From Hippopus hippopus (taxonomy: Eukaryota > Mollusca > Bivalvia > Cardiida > Cardiidae): a DNA stretch of 64,000 nucleotides. Both the position numbers and the translations under genes were made by a program. Shown one piece after another: positions 1 through 13,600 of the stretch (position 1 is its first letter; each line of letters begins with the position of its first letter). The DNA is taken from NCBI GenBank assembly GCA_946811185.2, contig OX328106.1:5144746-5208745 (forward strand), read 5' to 3'. The notes under the pieces were generated by a model, which made no database searches, had not been told where the DNA came from, and saw only the letters and a program-made list of their open reading frames with translations.

Positions 1-599
1 GCCAACCTTTCTAAGTCACTTGGTAAAGTTATACATCATGTATTTCTGTTCTCCTTTTTTTCTTCTACATCATGTTGTATCTATACATACTGCACTCAAT
101 ACTAATTTTTATGCCAACATTATTCAAATAAATTTCACAAACACCATACGGAAAAAACAGCCTAAAGTTCTGCAGAGTAACGTCACTTTACACTAAGATA
201 ACGCCCTAGCTCACAAAGCCGCGCTTGGACAGGAAACGTTGCAAAAACTAAACATAGAAACACTAGCCAACGCCCCTTAAAATTTAGTCCCGACTCCATG
301 TGACATCTGATTTGTTACTGTTTTGAAAGATTCTCTATGTGGCACGCACTACAAGAGCAGAGAGGAGCTAACCCTCGCTATGACCGTGTCCTTGAGAGTA
401 ATGTCACGTGACGCGCTCGCACACTGTTTCGTGCGTGGAAATCAAGAATTAATAAGTGCATAGAACTCAAAGGAGGTTACTTTCAAAAATAGAAAAAACT
501 CCAAGTTGTTTTTTATAACGATATTCCGATACCAGCACTGGTCCACGTTCTTTCTGATCACCCCACGTAAATCCAGAGCAAGTCAAAATTGACAATGAA
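1..599. other. No gene recognised
   Basis: No coding exon, RNA gene or repeat family could be recognised here on either strand. Exon 6 of gene A would be expected around or left of this stretch by comparison with gene B. I looked on the minus strand for a phase-1 acceptor followed by a hydrophobic C-terminal reading frame and found none. Confidence 0.5.
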
Positions 600-1724
600 A
601 ACAATGTTTAAACCCTGAATTAGAAAAAAAGGGCAACGACAAAAATGTATAGTTCTTAAATTATGCAAAGTGGACAGATACAGAACTGTATAGGTGTGAA
701 ATTAGCCAAAATGGACAAAGATAGTACCCTAAAATCTGACATAAGACCACATGAACAAATACAGTACTTAATGTATAAACTTGGAATTAGGAAAAAGAAT
801 AAGCCAAAGATAAAATGATGTAAATCTGAAACTGACCAGAAGACAGGTACTTTTAGTAACGTATATATAAATCTGAAATTATCTTATAATGAATGAAAAA
901 AAAAAAAAACTTTTCTTTTTCAGATCAGGCAAAAAGGACACAGGCAAAAATGTACAAATCTAAAATTGAACAAAGGGTTAAAAATATTACTGAATAAAAT
1001 CTCAAGTATGCCAAATGATTATGAATTCTGTGACGTCAGCACATGGCGATCCGGAAAATGTAAAAGTGTTTACAAAACGCGTGAGATCGGCGCCATTACT
1101 TTGTTACAAGAGTCGTTTGAAACCTTCGAATATCAGGAAATAAAAGAAACCTAATTCCTGAACTCATCTACATTGACAAACAGGTTGTTTTGTCCGTTTT
1201 CGGTTAGGCATTCTCTTTCAACAGGGGCAGTGGGTAAACTTTTCTTCGATTTTGCCGCACACCTCGTGTTTTTAAATAACATATTATAGAGGCATTGCAC
1301 AAATGTGCTATTTTTAGTAACGGTGTCCGAGAGCAATGAACATTTTGCTGTATCATGATGGAGCTTCAAAGACCTGTGGTATAAAACAACTGCAGTTCTA
1401 GGATGTAAAATCTCGTACAAAAAAATAAAAAAAAACGGCTTTGTAAACTTTTTCATTTTCCTTGTAGTAAAGAACCTTCAATATGAGCATTATTTCGGTC
1501 AGCGGATGTGGTATAAAAGGAATACTAGTACCACATTCGTAACCATTTTGACTGTGTTTTTATCTAACTCATTATTCGGATATGATAAAAACTCGTCAAG
1601 GTCTTATTTTTTATCGTTTTTTAGGATGACACTTTACGTGCAGACGATAAAAAATGGCTATTCAAGTGATTACCTTTTTTGAGGGGTCAATATATCTCCC
1701 GCATCCATCATCAACGTTCGTGAA

Positions 1725-2590
1725 GTTAGCTGCCAGTTGACAGTTGACAATTCAATCGTCAACTGGCAACTGTCAGCTAACTTTACACGTGGCTGCCTAT
1801 TCAAGTTTTTCATCCAGCTGCCAGTTCAATTTTTGGAACGCAAAAGGCGAACTGTCAACTGTCAGCCAACTTCACGCTTCAGCTGCCAATTCGTTTGTTA
1901 TTAAAATTTTGTGTTTTAACCGAATCGTCAACTGTCAACTGTCAGCTGGTTGCCAATTCGAATTGAATATGCTGAAACAACGAATTGTCAACTGTAAACC
2001 GTCCGCCGACTTCACTTTTCAGCTGCCAATTCGTTTTTAATGAAAATATTGTGTTTTAAACGAATCGTCAACTGTCAGTTGGCTGCCAATTAGAATTGAA
2101 TATGTTAAAATAGCGAATTGTCATCTGTCAACCGTCAGCCAACTTCACACTTCAGCTGCCAATTTGTTTTTAAAAGAAATATTGTGTTTTAACCGAATCG
2201 TCAACTGTCAGCTGTCAGCTGGCTGCCAATTCAAATTAAATATGCTAAAACAGCGAATTGTCAACTGTCAACCGTCAGCCAACTTAACACTTCAAGCTGC
2301 CAATTCTTTTGTTATTAAAATTTTGTGTTTTAACCGAATCGCCAACTGTAAACTGTCAGCTGGCTGCCAATTCGAATTGAATATGCTGAAACAGCAAATT
2401 GTCAACTGTAAACCGTCAGCCGACTTCACACTTCAGCTGCTAATTAATTTTTAATAAAAAGTATTGTTTTAACCGAATTGTCAACTGTCAACTGTCAGCT
2501 GGCTGCCAATTCGAACTGAATATGCTATAACACCGAATTGTCAATTGTCAACCGTCAGCCAAGTTCACACTTCAGCAGCCAATATTGATC
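1725..2590. repeat. Tandem repeat, about 137-140 bp period
   Basis: Five to six imperfect units. The phrase TTTTAACCGAATCGTCAACT recurs near 1914, 2053 (one change), 2188, 2329 and 2466, each followed by CTGTCAGCTGG and CTGCCAATTCG. Sub-repeats of CAACTGTCA occur within units. The open frames at 1744-2040 and 2164-2454 come from the repeat and are not genes. Confidence 0.85.
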
Positions 2591-2744
2591 AGTGAGGTAG
2601 AACAGTCCTTTGGCATTTAGAAGATTCAATAGCTGGAAAAGTTTTCGACCTAGGATGGGTCGGTACTTTGTGCAGGTGCATTAAGGAGAGTAATGTAATT
2701 TTTATGCTGTAAATCAAAATGTCTTATAAAACAACAACAACAAC

Positions 2745-3325
2745 AGGGCCATGACGGCCCTGAAGTCGTTCATCTGAGCCTTGTACCAAACATGACCCAT
2801 TTTCAATCTCTTTTGAGATATCATGACAAACATTCTACTAAGCTTTCATAATTATTGTTCTGAAAATTTGGCCTCGAGCATGTACACAAGCTTTTTCTAG
2901 AATTTCTCTCAGTGACCTACTTTTTAGCCAAACGTAGCCAATTTTTCCATTGTAGATATTATCAAAAAAAGATCCTGACCACCTTTCACAAGTATTGGTC
3001 AGAAAATGTGGCCTATAGAGCATACACAGGGTTTTTTTAAGATTTGGCCTACTGACCTGACTTTTAACCCAACATGACCGATTTTCAAATTCGTCTGAGA
3101 TGTCATCAAGACAAACAATCTGACCAAGTTTCATTGAGTTTTGGACTGAAAATGTGGCCTCTAGAGTGTACACAAGGTTTTTCTAAGATTTTCCGTTGTG
3201 AAATAGTCTTTTACCCAACATTAACCATTTTCAAACTCGTCCGAGATATCACCAAGACAAACATTTTGACCAAATTTCAAGAGATTTTGACTAAAAATGT
3301 TGCCTCTAGAGCGTACACAAGGTAG
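2745..3325. repeat. Dispersed 'GTGGCCTCTAGAG' repeat, about four units
   Basis: Units of roughly 130-150 bp recur with the phrases 'gacaaacattctgacc', 'aaaatgtggcctctagag', 'tacacaaggtttttctaa' and 'acttttaacccaacatgacc'. This resembles a repeat family widespread in bivalve genomes (recalled, not checked). Frames at 2838-3173 and 3074-3325 are incidental. Confidence 0.7.
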
Positions 3326-3778
3326 GGCTTATATATTTTTTTTCAATCATGTAGAAACTGTAACGTTTCTATCAGCAAAAAAGGAACAATATTTGGCGTT
3401 AGTTTTACGCTGGTCAATTTGCAATGGGTAATTCTTTCTAATTCTATCATATTAGATATGACCTCATAGTACTGATTTAAATAAGAATCCTGGTAATCGA
3501 CGAGTGTTATACGTCATGTGACATTGCCACAAGTCTTTTGTCAAATTCTGGCGCGATATCAAAAAAATACTGTAAATGGCCTCGAATCCTATTAAGGAAG
3601 TACCGCATATTTCTTAATTTTGTCTTTTTTCTTTACTGACGATTTGCATGCTATCGTTTTAATTGATTCAGTAAAAAATCATTATATAAGTATGGCGAGC
3701 ATACAAAACCTGATTAGTTCCCTTTAAACCTTCCTTTAACTGAACATGACTCATATTATTCATAAATAAGTCAATATT

Positions 3779-4455
3779 AAGTTTTTTTCATGAACATTGG
3801 CGAGTTCTGATTGGCCGAAAATTTTTTTTCATAGCTCCAGGAAAAAAAAAGCAGTGCCGGAACTTCTTTTGCAGTCAAAGTAATGTAAACAAACATGTAT
3901 ACGACATTTCATAATGTTTTTCTCTCTGATTTTAGATCTTCATCGAGTCCGAATTTGAAATTGCTAGCTGAATTTATTTTCTCTGAATATTGAAAAAAAT
4001 ATCCAACAGTAAATTCAAAGAGAGAGCTGAAAACTCACTGTCACTTTGCTCGGCCCTAATAATTTTATTTTCAACTTAGTTCTAGCGTATTGAACTTCTA
4101 ATAATAAATCTACTAAACCTGCAAATGTTCAATACTATAATGACGTCACGAATTTACGTCATTTTTACGTCATGAACGAGCAGTTTTACCGCGCTATGAA
4201 GTATGAATGAAATGAACATTAAATAAATATGCAAATATGTTTGATTTACAAAATAAAGCAGTTAGTATTATTTAAGTGCATTTTTGTCGTCTGTGATATT
4301 GAATTATAAGGAATGAAGAGAACTTTTTTGTTTTCATGGAGGTATGAAAAAAAAACCTAATCACCTTTTTGTGATTCGCGGCGGTTTCATATAAAAGTGT
4401 GATTAGGTTTTTTTTCATACCTCCATGAAAACAAAAATAGTTCTCTTCATTCCTT
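3779..4455. mobile_element. Non-autonomous element with terminal hairpin, copy 1
   Basis: A body of about 530 bp (3779-4310) is followed by a hairpin (4310-4455). Its arms read inward from 'aaggaatgaagagaac' and return as 'gttctcttcattcctta', around a GC-rich loop near 4378. The body matches 15571-16198. It is inserted just downstream of the exon 5 donor of gene A. Gene B lacks it at the matching place (31490-31510), so it postdates the duplication. Confidence 0.75.
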
Positions 4456-4476
4456 AAATATCAAATACAAGCTTAC

Positions 4477-4601
4477 CACACGTCTGTGGAAATATAGCGG
4501 CAAATGTGTGCTGAAGTAAATCTTTTATTAGTGAAGCCTCTTCCTCGCCACAGTGTACTCTCACAGTATTCTCCATGCATTGGTTGACCTTCTGCAGTCC
4601 G
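4477..4601 (-). CDS. Gene A exon 5 (second half of module 2)
   Basis: The acceptor TTTTGTGTACAG precedes 4601 and the donor GTAAGCTTG follows 4477. The exon has 125 nt (1+123+1) and enters in phase 2, leaves in phase 1. It encodes GLQKVNQCMENTV..., a second cysteine in VHCGEE, and a third at the end in PQTC. It is 77 percent or more similar by eye to gene B exon 5, including splice sites. Confidence 0.85.
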
Positions 4602-7600
4602 CTGTACACAAAACATGACTTTCATTCATTCTCATTTTATACTAAACCCTTAACCTGCTGAATTAGTTAAATGAAATTTTTAAAACGATAGCAAAAACGC
4701 GAATGTTGCTTTTTCATACTTATGTTTTGTAGAAAAATATCACCTTATCGGACAGTGTAGATCCAAGATCAGACTGCATTTTCTTTGAAATCTAATATAG
4801 ATGTATATTGTCCCAAAAAGATCATTGAACTGCACTTAGCAATCTATTGGTTAATTATCGAAATGTGTCACTTGTTTATAGACAAATATTCCAAAACAAA
4901 GAACGGGTAAAATGAACTTTAGAATTATTGTCAATGTATATTTCAAAATCTAGTTAATCGTGTAAAAGATTTATCTAAGTTTCATTTTATGTATTGCGAT
5001 CGAAAAATGCTTTGGTAAAACCCTTACCACGTGACAGGCTGTCAGCGTTTTGTTATAGTTGCTGGTGTTATATAACGCGTTTGATAAATATAGAAGAAAA
5101 TAAACCAAACAAACCAAGTCGATCGTTTAGTATAGGTAAGATAAAAGTAAGTAACACTCGCTTTTTTTTCCTCGGCTATTTATAGAATGTACATTTTGTA
5201 TATCTTCACACAGAAGTGGTATGAGCCGAAATTTATTATGCGTTTATCAACACATTATAGTGTGTCTTTGAGAATTGTACGTTAACAAACACCACCAGGG
5301 CGCGTTTATATTTAGTAAGTTGCAATAATATGTATTACTTTTATATGTTTTACTAATTTCTCATGCATGACAACAGAAATATAGAAATTGTTTGTCAAGA
5401 GCGATTTCTCTATTAACTCATATTTTCACAGAGTGGTCTGTGTAACAAAGGAAGCCGTCGACAAGTGGCAGAATCGCAATGAACTAATAGTTTCAATAGA
5501 CATAATTTCAATACATCGTGCCTAATGTTGTAGAAATTATATCTAAATTTGTATTTCAGTCATACTCTGGCAAAAGGGGTTTGATACATCTAATTATAGC
5601 AAGTAAATCATCATATACATGTCAATTATGAATCCATAAAATCCAGTATATCCAACAACAGACTGAATATTGAGGTGGAATGGTCTTTTGACATGCAAAA
5701 AATGTTTGCAAATTGCAAAAGGTTTCGGTCCACGTCAGACTGCGAGGGTAAAGTGGGTCGATACTTTGTGCAGATGCATTGAACTCTTTTTTTCACAGAG
5801 CGTGGTCCATTTGCAGCCAGCTGCTTGAGAAAAATTACATATTAATTCACGAGACCGAAGGTGTCAAACTTTCTTCTAGAAGCGATAGAGTATAGCTTAT
5901 TAAAAGTCTAATCTACATGTACCTACCTACAGTCCGGTGTGGGACCCTCAGCACTGGTGACATTAAATGTGGCGCAATGGTTCATACCATCCTGAACCTG
6001 ATCATTGTTCCAACAGCTAGCAGATGATAACATAGCTGGACAAAAAAAAAAGAAGAAATAATCGTCTTTTTATCGTAGTTTATCGTTCAATAAAACCACG
6101 GTTGTGAGTTATGAGGCACAATAAATAATCCACGAGGGCGATAGCTCGAGTTGTTTATTCATTGTGCCTTATAACTCATAACGTGGTTTATTGAACGATA
6201 AACCACGATAGAAAAAAAAAAAAAAATTTCGATTCTAACATGACCAACTCTTAATGAAAGGAAAACAAGTTCATACTTAGAGTAAAAACGCGGATGCAGA
6301 TTATATTCCGCTGAATAACTAATTTACTTTATACAGAATGACGTCACTCTATATAGAATGACATAGATTTTACCACGCTTTCGTTGCACTGTGTTTATAG
6401 AGCCGAATTCACGTGTCATGTTAGAATAAATGTTTTTACGCTTTCCAAACAATCTTAAAATGTAACAATATGAAGGGAGACAGCTTTTTCATCAGTGTTA
6501 TCCCTTTCCTAACAATTGATTTTACCCTCTTTAAAAACAATTTCCATCATATAAGGAATACTTTTTTGTCATCTGCTAACACTGTGTCGTCTGGTAACGT
6601 TAAATGCCGAAAGTTTCTATGGAATTACGGTCTAACATGAGTGTACATTGTATGTTTTGTTTTTACCACAATGCTTGTTGTAAGTTTGGTTCTCTATTGT
6701 AACCAAAGCTTCGTTTCGTGATGCCCCTATCTTTGTCTTGTCTTCATATGTACTTATAACTACATATAAGCCATGTCCTAGTAATAAGGGGCATAATGCA
6801 TCTCCGTGGTGCATTATGCCAAGCAAATCATCACATAATTATAAATCTATGAAATCCATTTATTGTAACAACTGACTTGATCATGAGGTAGACTAAGTCT
6901 TTTCTTTTGTCATGCAGAAAATTGACCGATAGAAAAGAAATTCGAACTTCAACTGCGCAGGCTGACTTGGATCGATACTTTTTGTAGATGCATTAAACAC
7001 CCTTTTTCACAGAACAAGGCTCATACTTATTATATACCTACAGATGCTGTGACTAAAATACGGACGTTTTCCTAAACACATCCACAACAGACAAGAATAC
7101 GTTTTCCGCATCACGTAGGTGTAGGTTTGGGTTTTTTTGCATCACGCTTGTATTGCCTACTTCATTTAACCTGATCCTGGCCTTTATGCTGAATATATAA
7201 GTAGATATATAAATAGAACTTGGACTGTTTTCCGGAAATTACATGTATATAAACACAGGAAGAAACAGGTAAGCGATTCAATTCGTGGATACCGTACGGA
7301 ATATTTCCGTGACCATTCGGGACAAAACCGATGCAGCCCCGTGTGATGCCGAGGGTAATGATAAAATTTTTATCTGTGTAAATGATGTTGACCTGGGTTT
7401 TGTTAAATAAAGTAAGTAATGCTCTATGTAGGCTTTTTCCGTATCACGCATGTATTGTGTGTAGATTTTTTTCCGTATCACTATTATTTGACATCACTGA
7501 TTCACGGACTACTTCTTGCGATTTCATCCTATTTCTTTTCGGTGGAAAATTTCACTTATTATAAGACAGTGGTCGATCAAGATCATACTGCACGTTCTGT

Positions 7601-10600
7601 GCAGTCTAATCTTGGTTTACACCGTCTGCAAAAGCGCACTTTGTCGCGCTTATCACCCTACGGGTTAAATAGCACTGACAAACCTGCGTATTTATCCTCG
7701 CACAAGTACTTCAGTGTCGAGTATAATCGATGTATCTGAAGCACATCTGAGCTACCGCTACATTCGGCCATTGGAGTCTCAACACAAAGTTTGAAACGTT
7801 GGAAAGCCCTGTAGAAAACAGAAAACACGGTGTAGCACACGGTGATGAAAGAAAACAAAGAAACATATGTAAGAAAAAAAAGGTTAATAAATCAATAAAG
7901 AAAGAAAAAAAGTAAGAAAGAAAGAAAGAAAGAAGAAAGAAAGAAAAAGAAAGAAAGAAAGAAAGTAGGAGAAAGAAAGAAAGAAAGGAAAAATGGAGTA
8001 AAAGCAGAAGAAAAAGAAGACGTGGAAGAAGAGAGAGGGAGAGCAGGAGAGGTGAAAGAAAACGGAAACAACAACAGTAATAGCAACTGTAATGGGACAA
8101 GGTCGGACGTGCCCTCTGTCCATACTCGGTTATCTCCGTACGCTTATATTAATATTATTATTATAGCCGATAACCGTTACGAAAGTAAATGGAGGGCAAG
8201 TTGAATTTTGTTTCCTGATAAAACAATAACAGGAAATAGAATAAAAGGACAGAAGCACACAAACGATAATCATTCACTCTTTACTGGATGACAAAATTCT
8301 AGACTTGTTCAAATCGAAAGCCTTCAGATAAAGTGTGATGATACTTAAGAGGATAAGCATGGTGATAGAGATGTAGTGGTAGTAATCTGACCTAGAAGTA
8401 TTAACAATCTAATGTTGTAGTAATAGTGATGTAATTTCCTTCATTTCCTCCAACCTATTTAAGCTCTGTTATCTTGGAAGAAAATGCAGTTTTTTTTTTA
8501 TTTCATGCTTTCCGGTAGGTTATCGAGAAATGTCGGTGAAATATTTTTCGATATTTCAGGGTTACAACCAGTGAAAATACCGATTTTTATATTCTAACTT
8601 TTCAATTGAATGCGGAAACAGTTGTTCCCGCGCACTAGTTACCTAGGTAAAATGCTCTCAACCAGATGGAAATATGACGTAATTTACCTTACATTTCTCG
8701 CGCTTGACGTAATATTGTAATGCGTTGCTATGCGGAGGGGGTACGCAACGGGGAATAACCGAAAAAAACTGTACCTGATTTTGATTAAGTTCCCCCCAGA
8801 AAGGGTTAAAAGCATGAAATAAATAGAATTTTTTTTTGGGGGGGGGGGCAAAAGTTCGAAATTTATTTCATCTCGTGAACATCATCGGTAATATTTTCAT
8901 GAGTGGCTGCGCCACTCGTGAAAATATTACCGATGTTGTTCACTCGATGAAATGAATTTCGATTTTTCACCTTAAAAAAATATATATCCCATATGTAATA
9001 GCCCTCGCGGCTTGGTCGGCTGCGTCCTCGTCGTCCAAAAACTTTGAAATTTTGTGATACATCGATTTCTACTATTACTAAAGATATTTACTTCAAACTT
9101 GAACAAGTTCTTATGTATAAAAAGGAGAACTTATTTAATTGGGGTGGGTAACCATCAAAATATTTTTCACAGACTTTATGCCCTTTTTTCGACTTGGAAT
9201 TTTTCATCGAAAATGAGGCAATTACAGCTGAACGTTGGCACCCCCATGCAGTACTCTTGTTTTGTTTGGTTATATGCCTACCTACATAATGATTGCAGTT
9301 TCTCTATCGGGGGTACGCCCTTAACGTCTGGTAGACCATCATCACCGAAGTTGTTTCCCACGCAGCCGAGAACTGCCAATGTATCACAGAGAAAAACAGG
9401 ATCTGAGAGCAAACATAAACTTTCATTAGTATTGCTCAATAAAATTGACCTGTCACTCCTTTACTTTTGTAAGTATTCGGTGTATTTTGCAGGGTCATAC
9501 TCAAACTTCTATCGTACAATTTCATATCGGGTTTTTACAAACAAAATTTGTCATTTAATAACCCCGCGAAATTTACCGAGAACTGACGAAAGTAAATGAA
9601 TATTGTCAATTTTGTTGAGTTATACTTTAAAGATACTTTAAAAAATAATATTAAAATGATAACCAAAGCCAGATTCAACTCTATGACCCCAAAATCGAGA
9701 GCCAATCACCTAACCAGAGTAGTTATTCATCTGTACTGTTGGAAGGCGTATTTTTGTAAACGATAATTTGAAAACCTATATATAGAAAATTCGAACCGAC
9801 TATTAATGAAAAAGGAATATAAATGAGATACAGATATACAGGTGAATTCTGTTGAGCAATAGAAGCGTTCTAAATGTGAAAAGGGGGAGGCTATGAAACT
9901 GGTCTCCATTGTATATAGACTCAGCAAAACTTCTAACCGGCCACTTTTGTTTCTCCTGTAAATTTGACAAAGTAATTGACAGGTAAACAAAAACAACTTA
10001 TAACACATATGTTAACGTTATACATGGCATTGAAATAGATAAAATCTCGATTTTGCCGACAGAAGGCACCTCTTTTTTAAAAAAGGGAAAACAGATGGTT
10101 TTGCGCATGTGTAGTGTCTATTAGCCAAACCAGGTCAAAAAGAGAAGCAAAAATTACTTAAATTTTGTCAGCAATAAGGAAAAACATAGAAGTTATTTTC
10201 TGCACAAAATGGTAAACTGAAAGAGCGTGAAGTTTAGAAAAAGATGATTTTTCAATTTTCAATGTTGAGTGAATGAATGTTAAATAAGTTCCTTTCAAAC
10301 GAACAAGTCGAAAAATTATTTTCAAACTTAGGCTGGAGTTTACTTTTAGACTGTTTAATCATCCTGCAAAAAAAAGCAACTAAAATAACTGTCTCTTTTC
10401 CGGACAGCGGATGCCAGAAAAGGTCAACGGGGAATTCCAGTTTAAAAGTGGCCGTTTAGAAGTTTTGTTTAGTGTATACACATGTGTACAGCTGGTACAC
10501 AGGCTATATTGTGACGATCGTTTTCGTTGGATAAGCTAGATTAGCTGGACGAGCAATTCGGATGGCCTTATATATACGAGTGAGATTTAAAAAATACGTA

Positions 10601-13600
10601 GACACTTCTGATATTTACACTTTGGCTCGATGAAAATTCATGAAAATTGGTAGAGATAAGGTGCAACTTAATTCCAGTTCATTAATAAACATCGTTATGA
10701 TATCCTTATATTTTACCCAAAACTATGGCTGTTGTAGCAACAGAAGTTAAGACACACGGCACAACCCACAGATATTCGACATCTGATTTTTTACATCACA
10801 TGGCTGAGCTCATATCTACTAACATACAGTCGGCGTTTTATAGAGTTTTATGGAAATTAAATCAGACGCTGCTCCGTGGCTTCGGACAACGTCATTTTTT
10901 TTTTTTTTTATTTTCCTCTGATTGCTTTGGTCAATGAACAGTTTTCAAATTTCCCTTGCGAATTTGATGTTGAAATTCAAAACAAACAACGATGCAAGAT
11001 CATGCTAAATGCATGCACTGTTTTACAACGTTTTGTCAAGTTTTGCTGAAAACTAATAAATTCAAATAGGTTTACTATAGTTGTTGTTGATAAGAAGAAA
11101 TTTCAAGGACGTCGCCATGTTTAAGATTATGTGATGAAAGTAGATTCATTGGCAACCTCCTTGTTACGGACGCTGTTAGATGTAGCCACGGAATCAGCCG
11201 AGTTGTGACGCGTGTTGCACTGCACGGACGTCTACACAGCAGGGAATTGACGTTATTATACCTATAGCGTATACCCTTGGACAGTTTTATTATTTACATG
11301 TTTAACGACGTATATCACAAATTTTACTAACGGACAGATTTTTTTAAAAACTTACAACGCTCATCATGTCTTTAGGAGATTACAGTAAAAAAGATATGCT
11401 CGTTTTTGAGAAATTTGTCTATGAAAAGGGTATATACAGTTCCAAAATTCAGCTTATATTCGATTTTAAGACGCTTTTATTTAATAGTCGGTTAAACAGG
11501 AAAATTACCGGAAGATTGTACAAATATACATGATTTTAATGAAAAGTCATTTAGTTTTGCACAAAAAATATATAACAGCCTGGTTTTGAGCATGGTAAAT
11601 GTACAAATATGCATGTTATATATAGACCATTGAGGTAAAAAAGGAGATAATTTGACCGAATTAAAGGTTAACCTTTAATAAATACACACTTTCTAACGGA
11701 CAGATTTTTCTTAAAATTTCAAGACTTATAGTATTTGTAATTCTAAACAATAAGAAAAAATAAAAATGGCACCTATCCGTGTTTATTTCTTCGGAAAACA
11801 GGGATGAAGGTCACTGTGGAAGTTACTTTTTTCAGGGAAAAAAAATAGGATAAAAGCTCTGCAGACACAGTGGGAAAAGGAGAAATTGCTCAATAGGAGC
11901 GATTTCTCCTTTCCAAACAATGATCTTCAAAGTGGAAATAACTATACTTCCACAGCTTTAAATTCCCTGCTTTTGTTTGCTTGTTTGGTGTGTAACGCCG
12001 TGTAAACGGTATTTTAATTTTTTGACTGTGACAGTTCACAGAAACACTTTTTTCTCTTCACTAATACTACCCGATGAAAGTTCTACTCGTTTCAGTGCAC
12101 CAGTGGTATTACCATATGTGCGAAAAATACATAGGCGAACTTTTGATTCACTATCCATGACACAACACATGCGCATTAGGATGCACGCAAACAATTGTTG
12201 TATACATCGTTAATAGCAACATGCATTGGTGCGATAGTTATCTGTAACAATCAACAGAGTTGTTGAAATAACTTGGTTTAATGTCTCAAGAAACTGGTTC
12301 ATTCTAATTTCGATGTGATGTCTTAGAGCTGTCTTCTTGTGTATAACCTATGGTCAACATTCATGAGCCATGGTCTCACAATAAGGGAGTAAATATAAAA
12401 AATCTCCGTGATGCATCATACCAAACGAGTCATCAAATAAATAGAGGATATTTGTTTTTTACGGTGAAAGATCGAAATTTATTTCATTGAGTGAACATCA
12501 TCGGTAATATTTTCACGAGTGGCGCAGCCACGAGTGAAAATATTACCGATGACTTTCACGAAATGAAATAAATTTCGATCTTTCATTCTATTTATTTCAT
12601 GCTTTTAACCCTTTCGGGGGGGGGGGGAAACTTAATCAAAATCCAGTACAATTCTTTTCGGTTATTCCCCATGGCGTACCCCCTCCGGATAAAGGGGTCC
12701 TGTGTGGCTCAGTCGTAAAGTGTAGGACTCGTGACCTGGAGGTCCCGGGTTCGAGCCTTCCTGGCTCCACTGGGTCTTTCACAGGAGTATCCTTGGGTAA
12801 GACACTTCAGAGCCCCAGCCTAGTACTGGTGAAACCCAGGGAAACATGAATATGTGAGCTGTCGCCGTGATATGACTGAAATAATGTTGAAAGCGGCGTT
12901 AAACACCATTCAAACAAACAAACAAAACCCTCTCCGCATAGCAACGCATAACAATATTACGTCAAGCGCGAGAAATGTAAGGTATATTACGTCATATTTC
13001 CATCTGGTTGTGAGGCACGCGCATTTTACCTAGGTAACTAGTGCGCAGGAACAACTGTTTCCGCCTTCAATTGAAGAGTTAGAATATAGAAATCGGTATT
13101 TCACTGGTCGTAACCATGAAATATCGAAAAATATTTCACCGACATTTCTCGATAACCTGCCGGAAAGCATGAAATAATTATGGATCCTTAAAATTCATTT
13201 TGTATAACAACCGACTGAATCATTAGGTACACTGGTCCTTTGAAAGGCAGAAAATTGACAAAACGTTTCGACCAATGTCAGCCTGCACAATCCGCGCAGG
13301 CTGACATGGGTCGCTTCATTTTGCAGATGCAGAGTCGCCCCGGCCAACATATTGTCAAACCGAACTACACTGACAATCATGAACCTGTAAACGGTTAATA
13401 GGCTAAATGTGAAGATGCAGGATGCTTAAGTTCGTCTGTCATCCGATTTATTTGATAAACGAAACCTCAAATTTGTGGTTTTGTCATATCATTTTGATTC
13501 ATTGTGTCAACTAAAATGAATATGAAGCTCGCAAAGTCAACTAGTTTTAATAAAAAATTATAATACATAAAGTACATGTAAGATAATCTGTTTGAGTCAT

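Larger units (their letters stand above)
12385..13345. mobile_element. Three-level nest: MITE containing hub MITE containing SINE
   Basis: The outer TGTCAGCCTGCGCAGG-type MITE occupies 12385-12440 and 13178-13345, with its central palindrome at 13278-13310. It is split by a hub MITE (12441-13174) with TAA on both sides, and that is split by a SINE (12694-12928). The order of insertion is therefore fixed: outer MITE, hub MITE, SINE. Confidence 0.8.

Noticed and set aside
1151..1456. 101-codon minus frame as a possible final exon of gene A
   Set aside because: The matching sequence in block B (30550-31090) has stops and no conserved acceptor or frame, and gene B has a better final exon at 29665-29550.
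1725..2590. Regular spacing resembling a CRISPR array
   Set aside because: Period of about 138 bp with no unique spacers, in animal nuclear DNA; it is an ordinary tandem repeat.
7711..8123. Phe/Leu/Ser-rich minus-strand frames
   Set aside because: Antisense of the (GAAA)n tract upstream of gene A exon 3.
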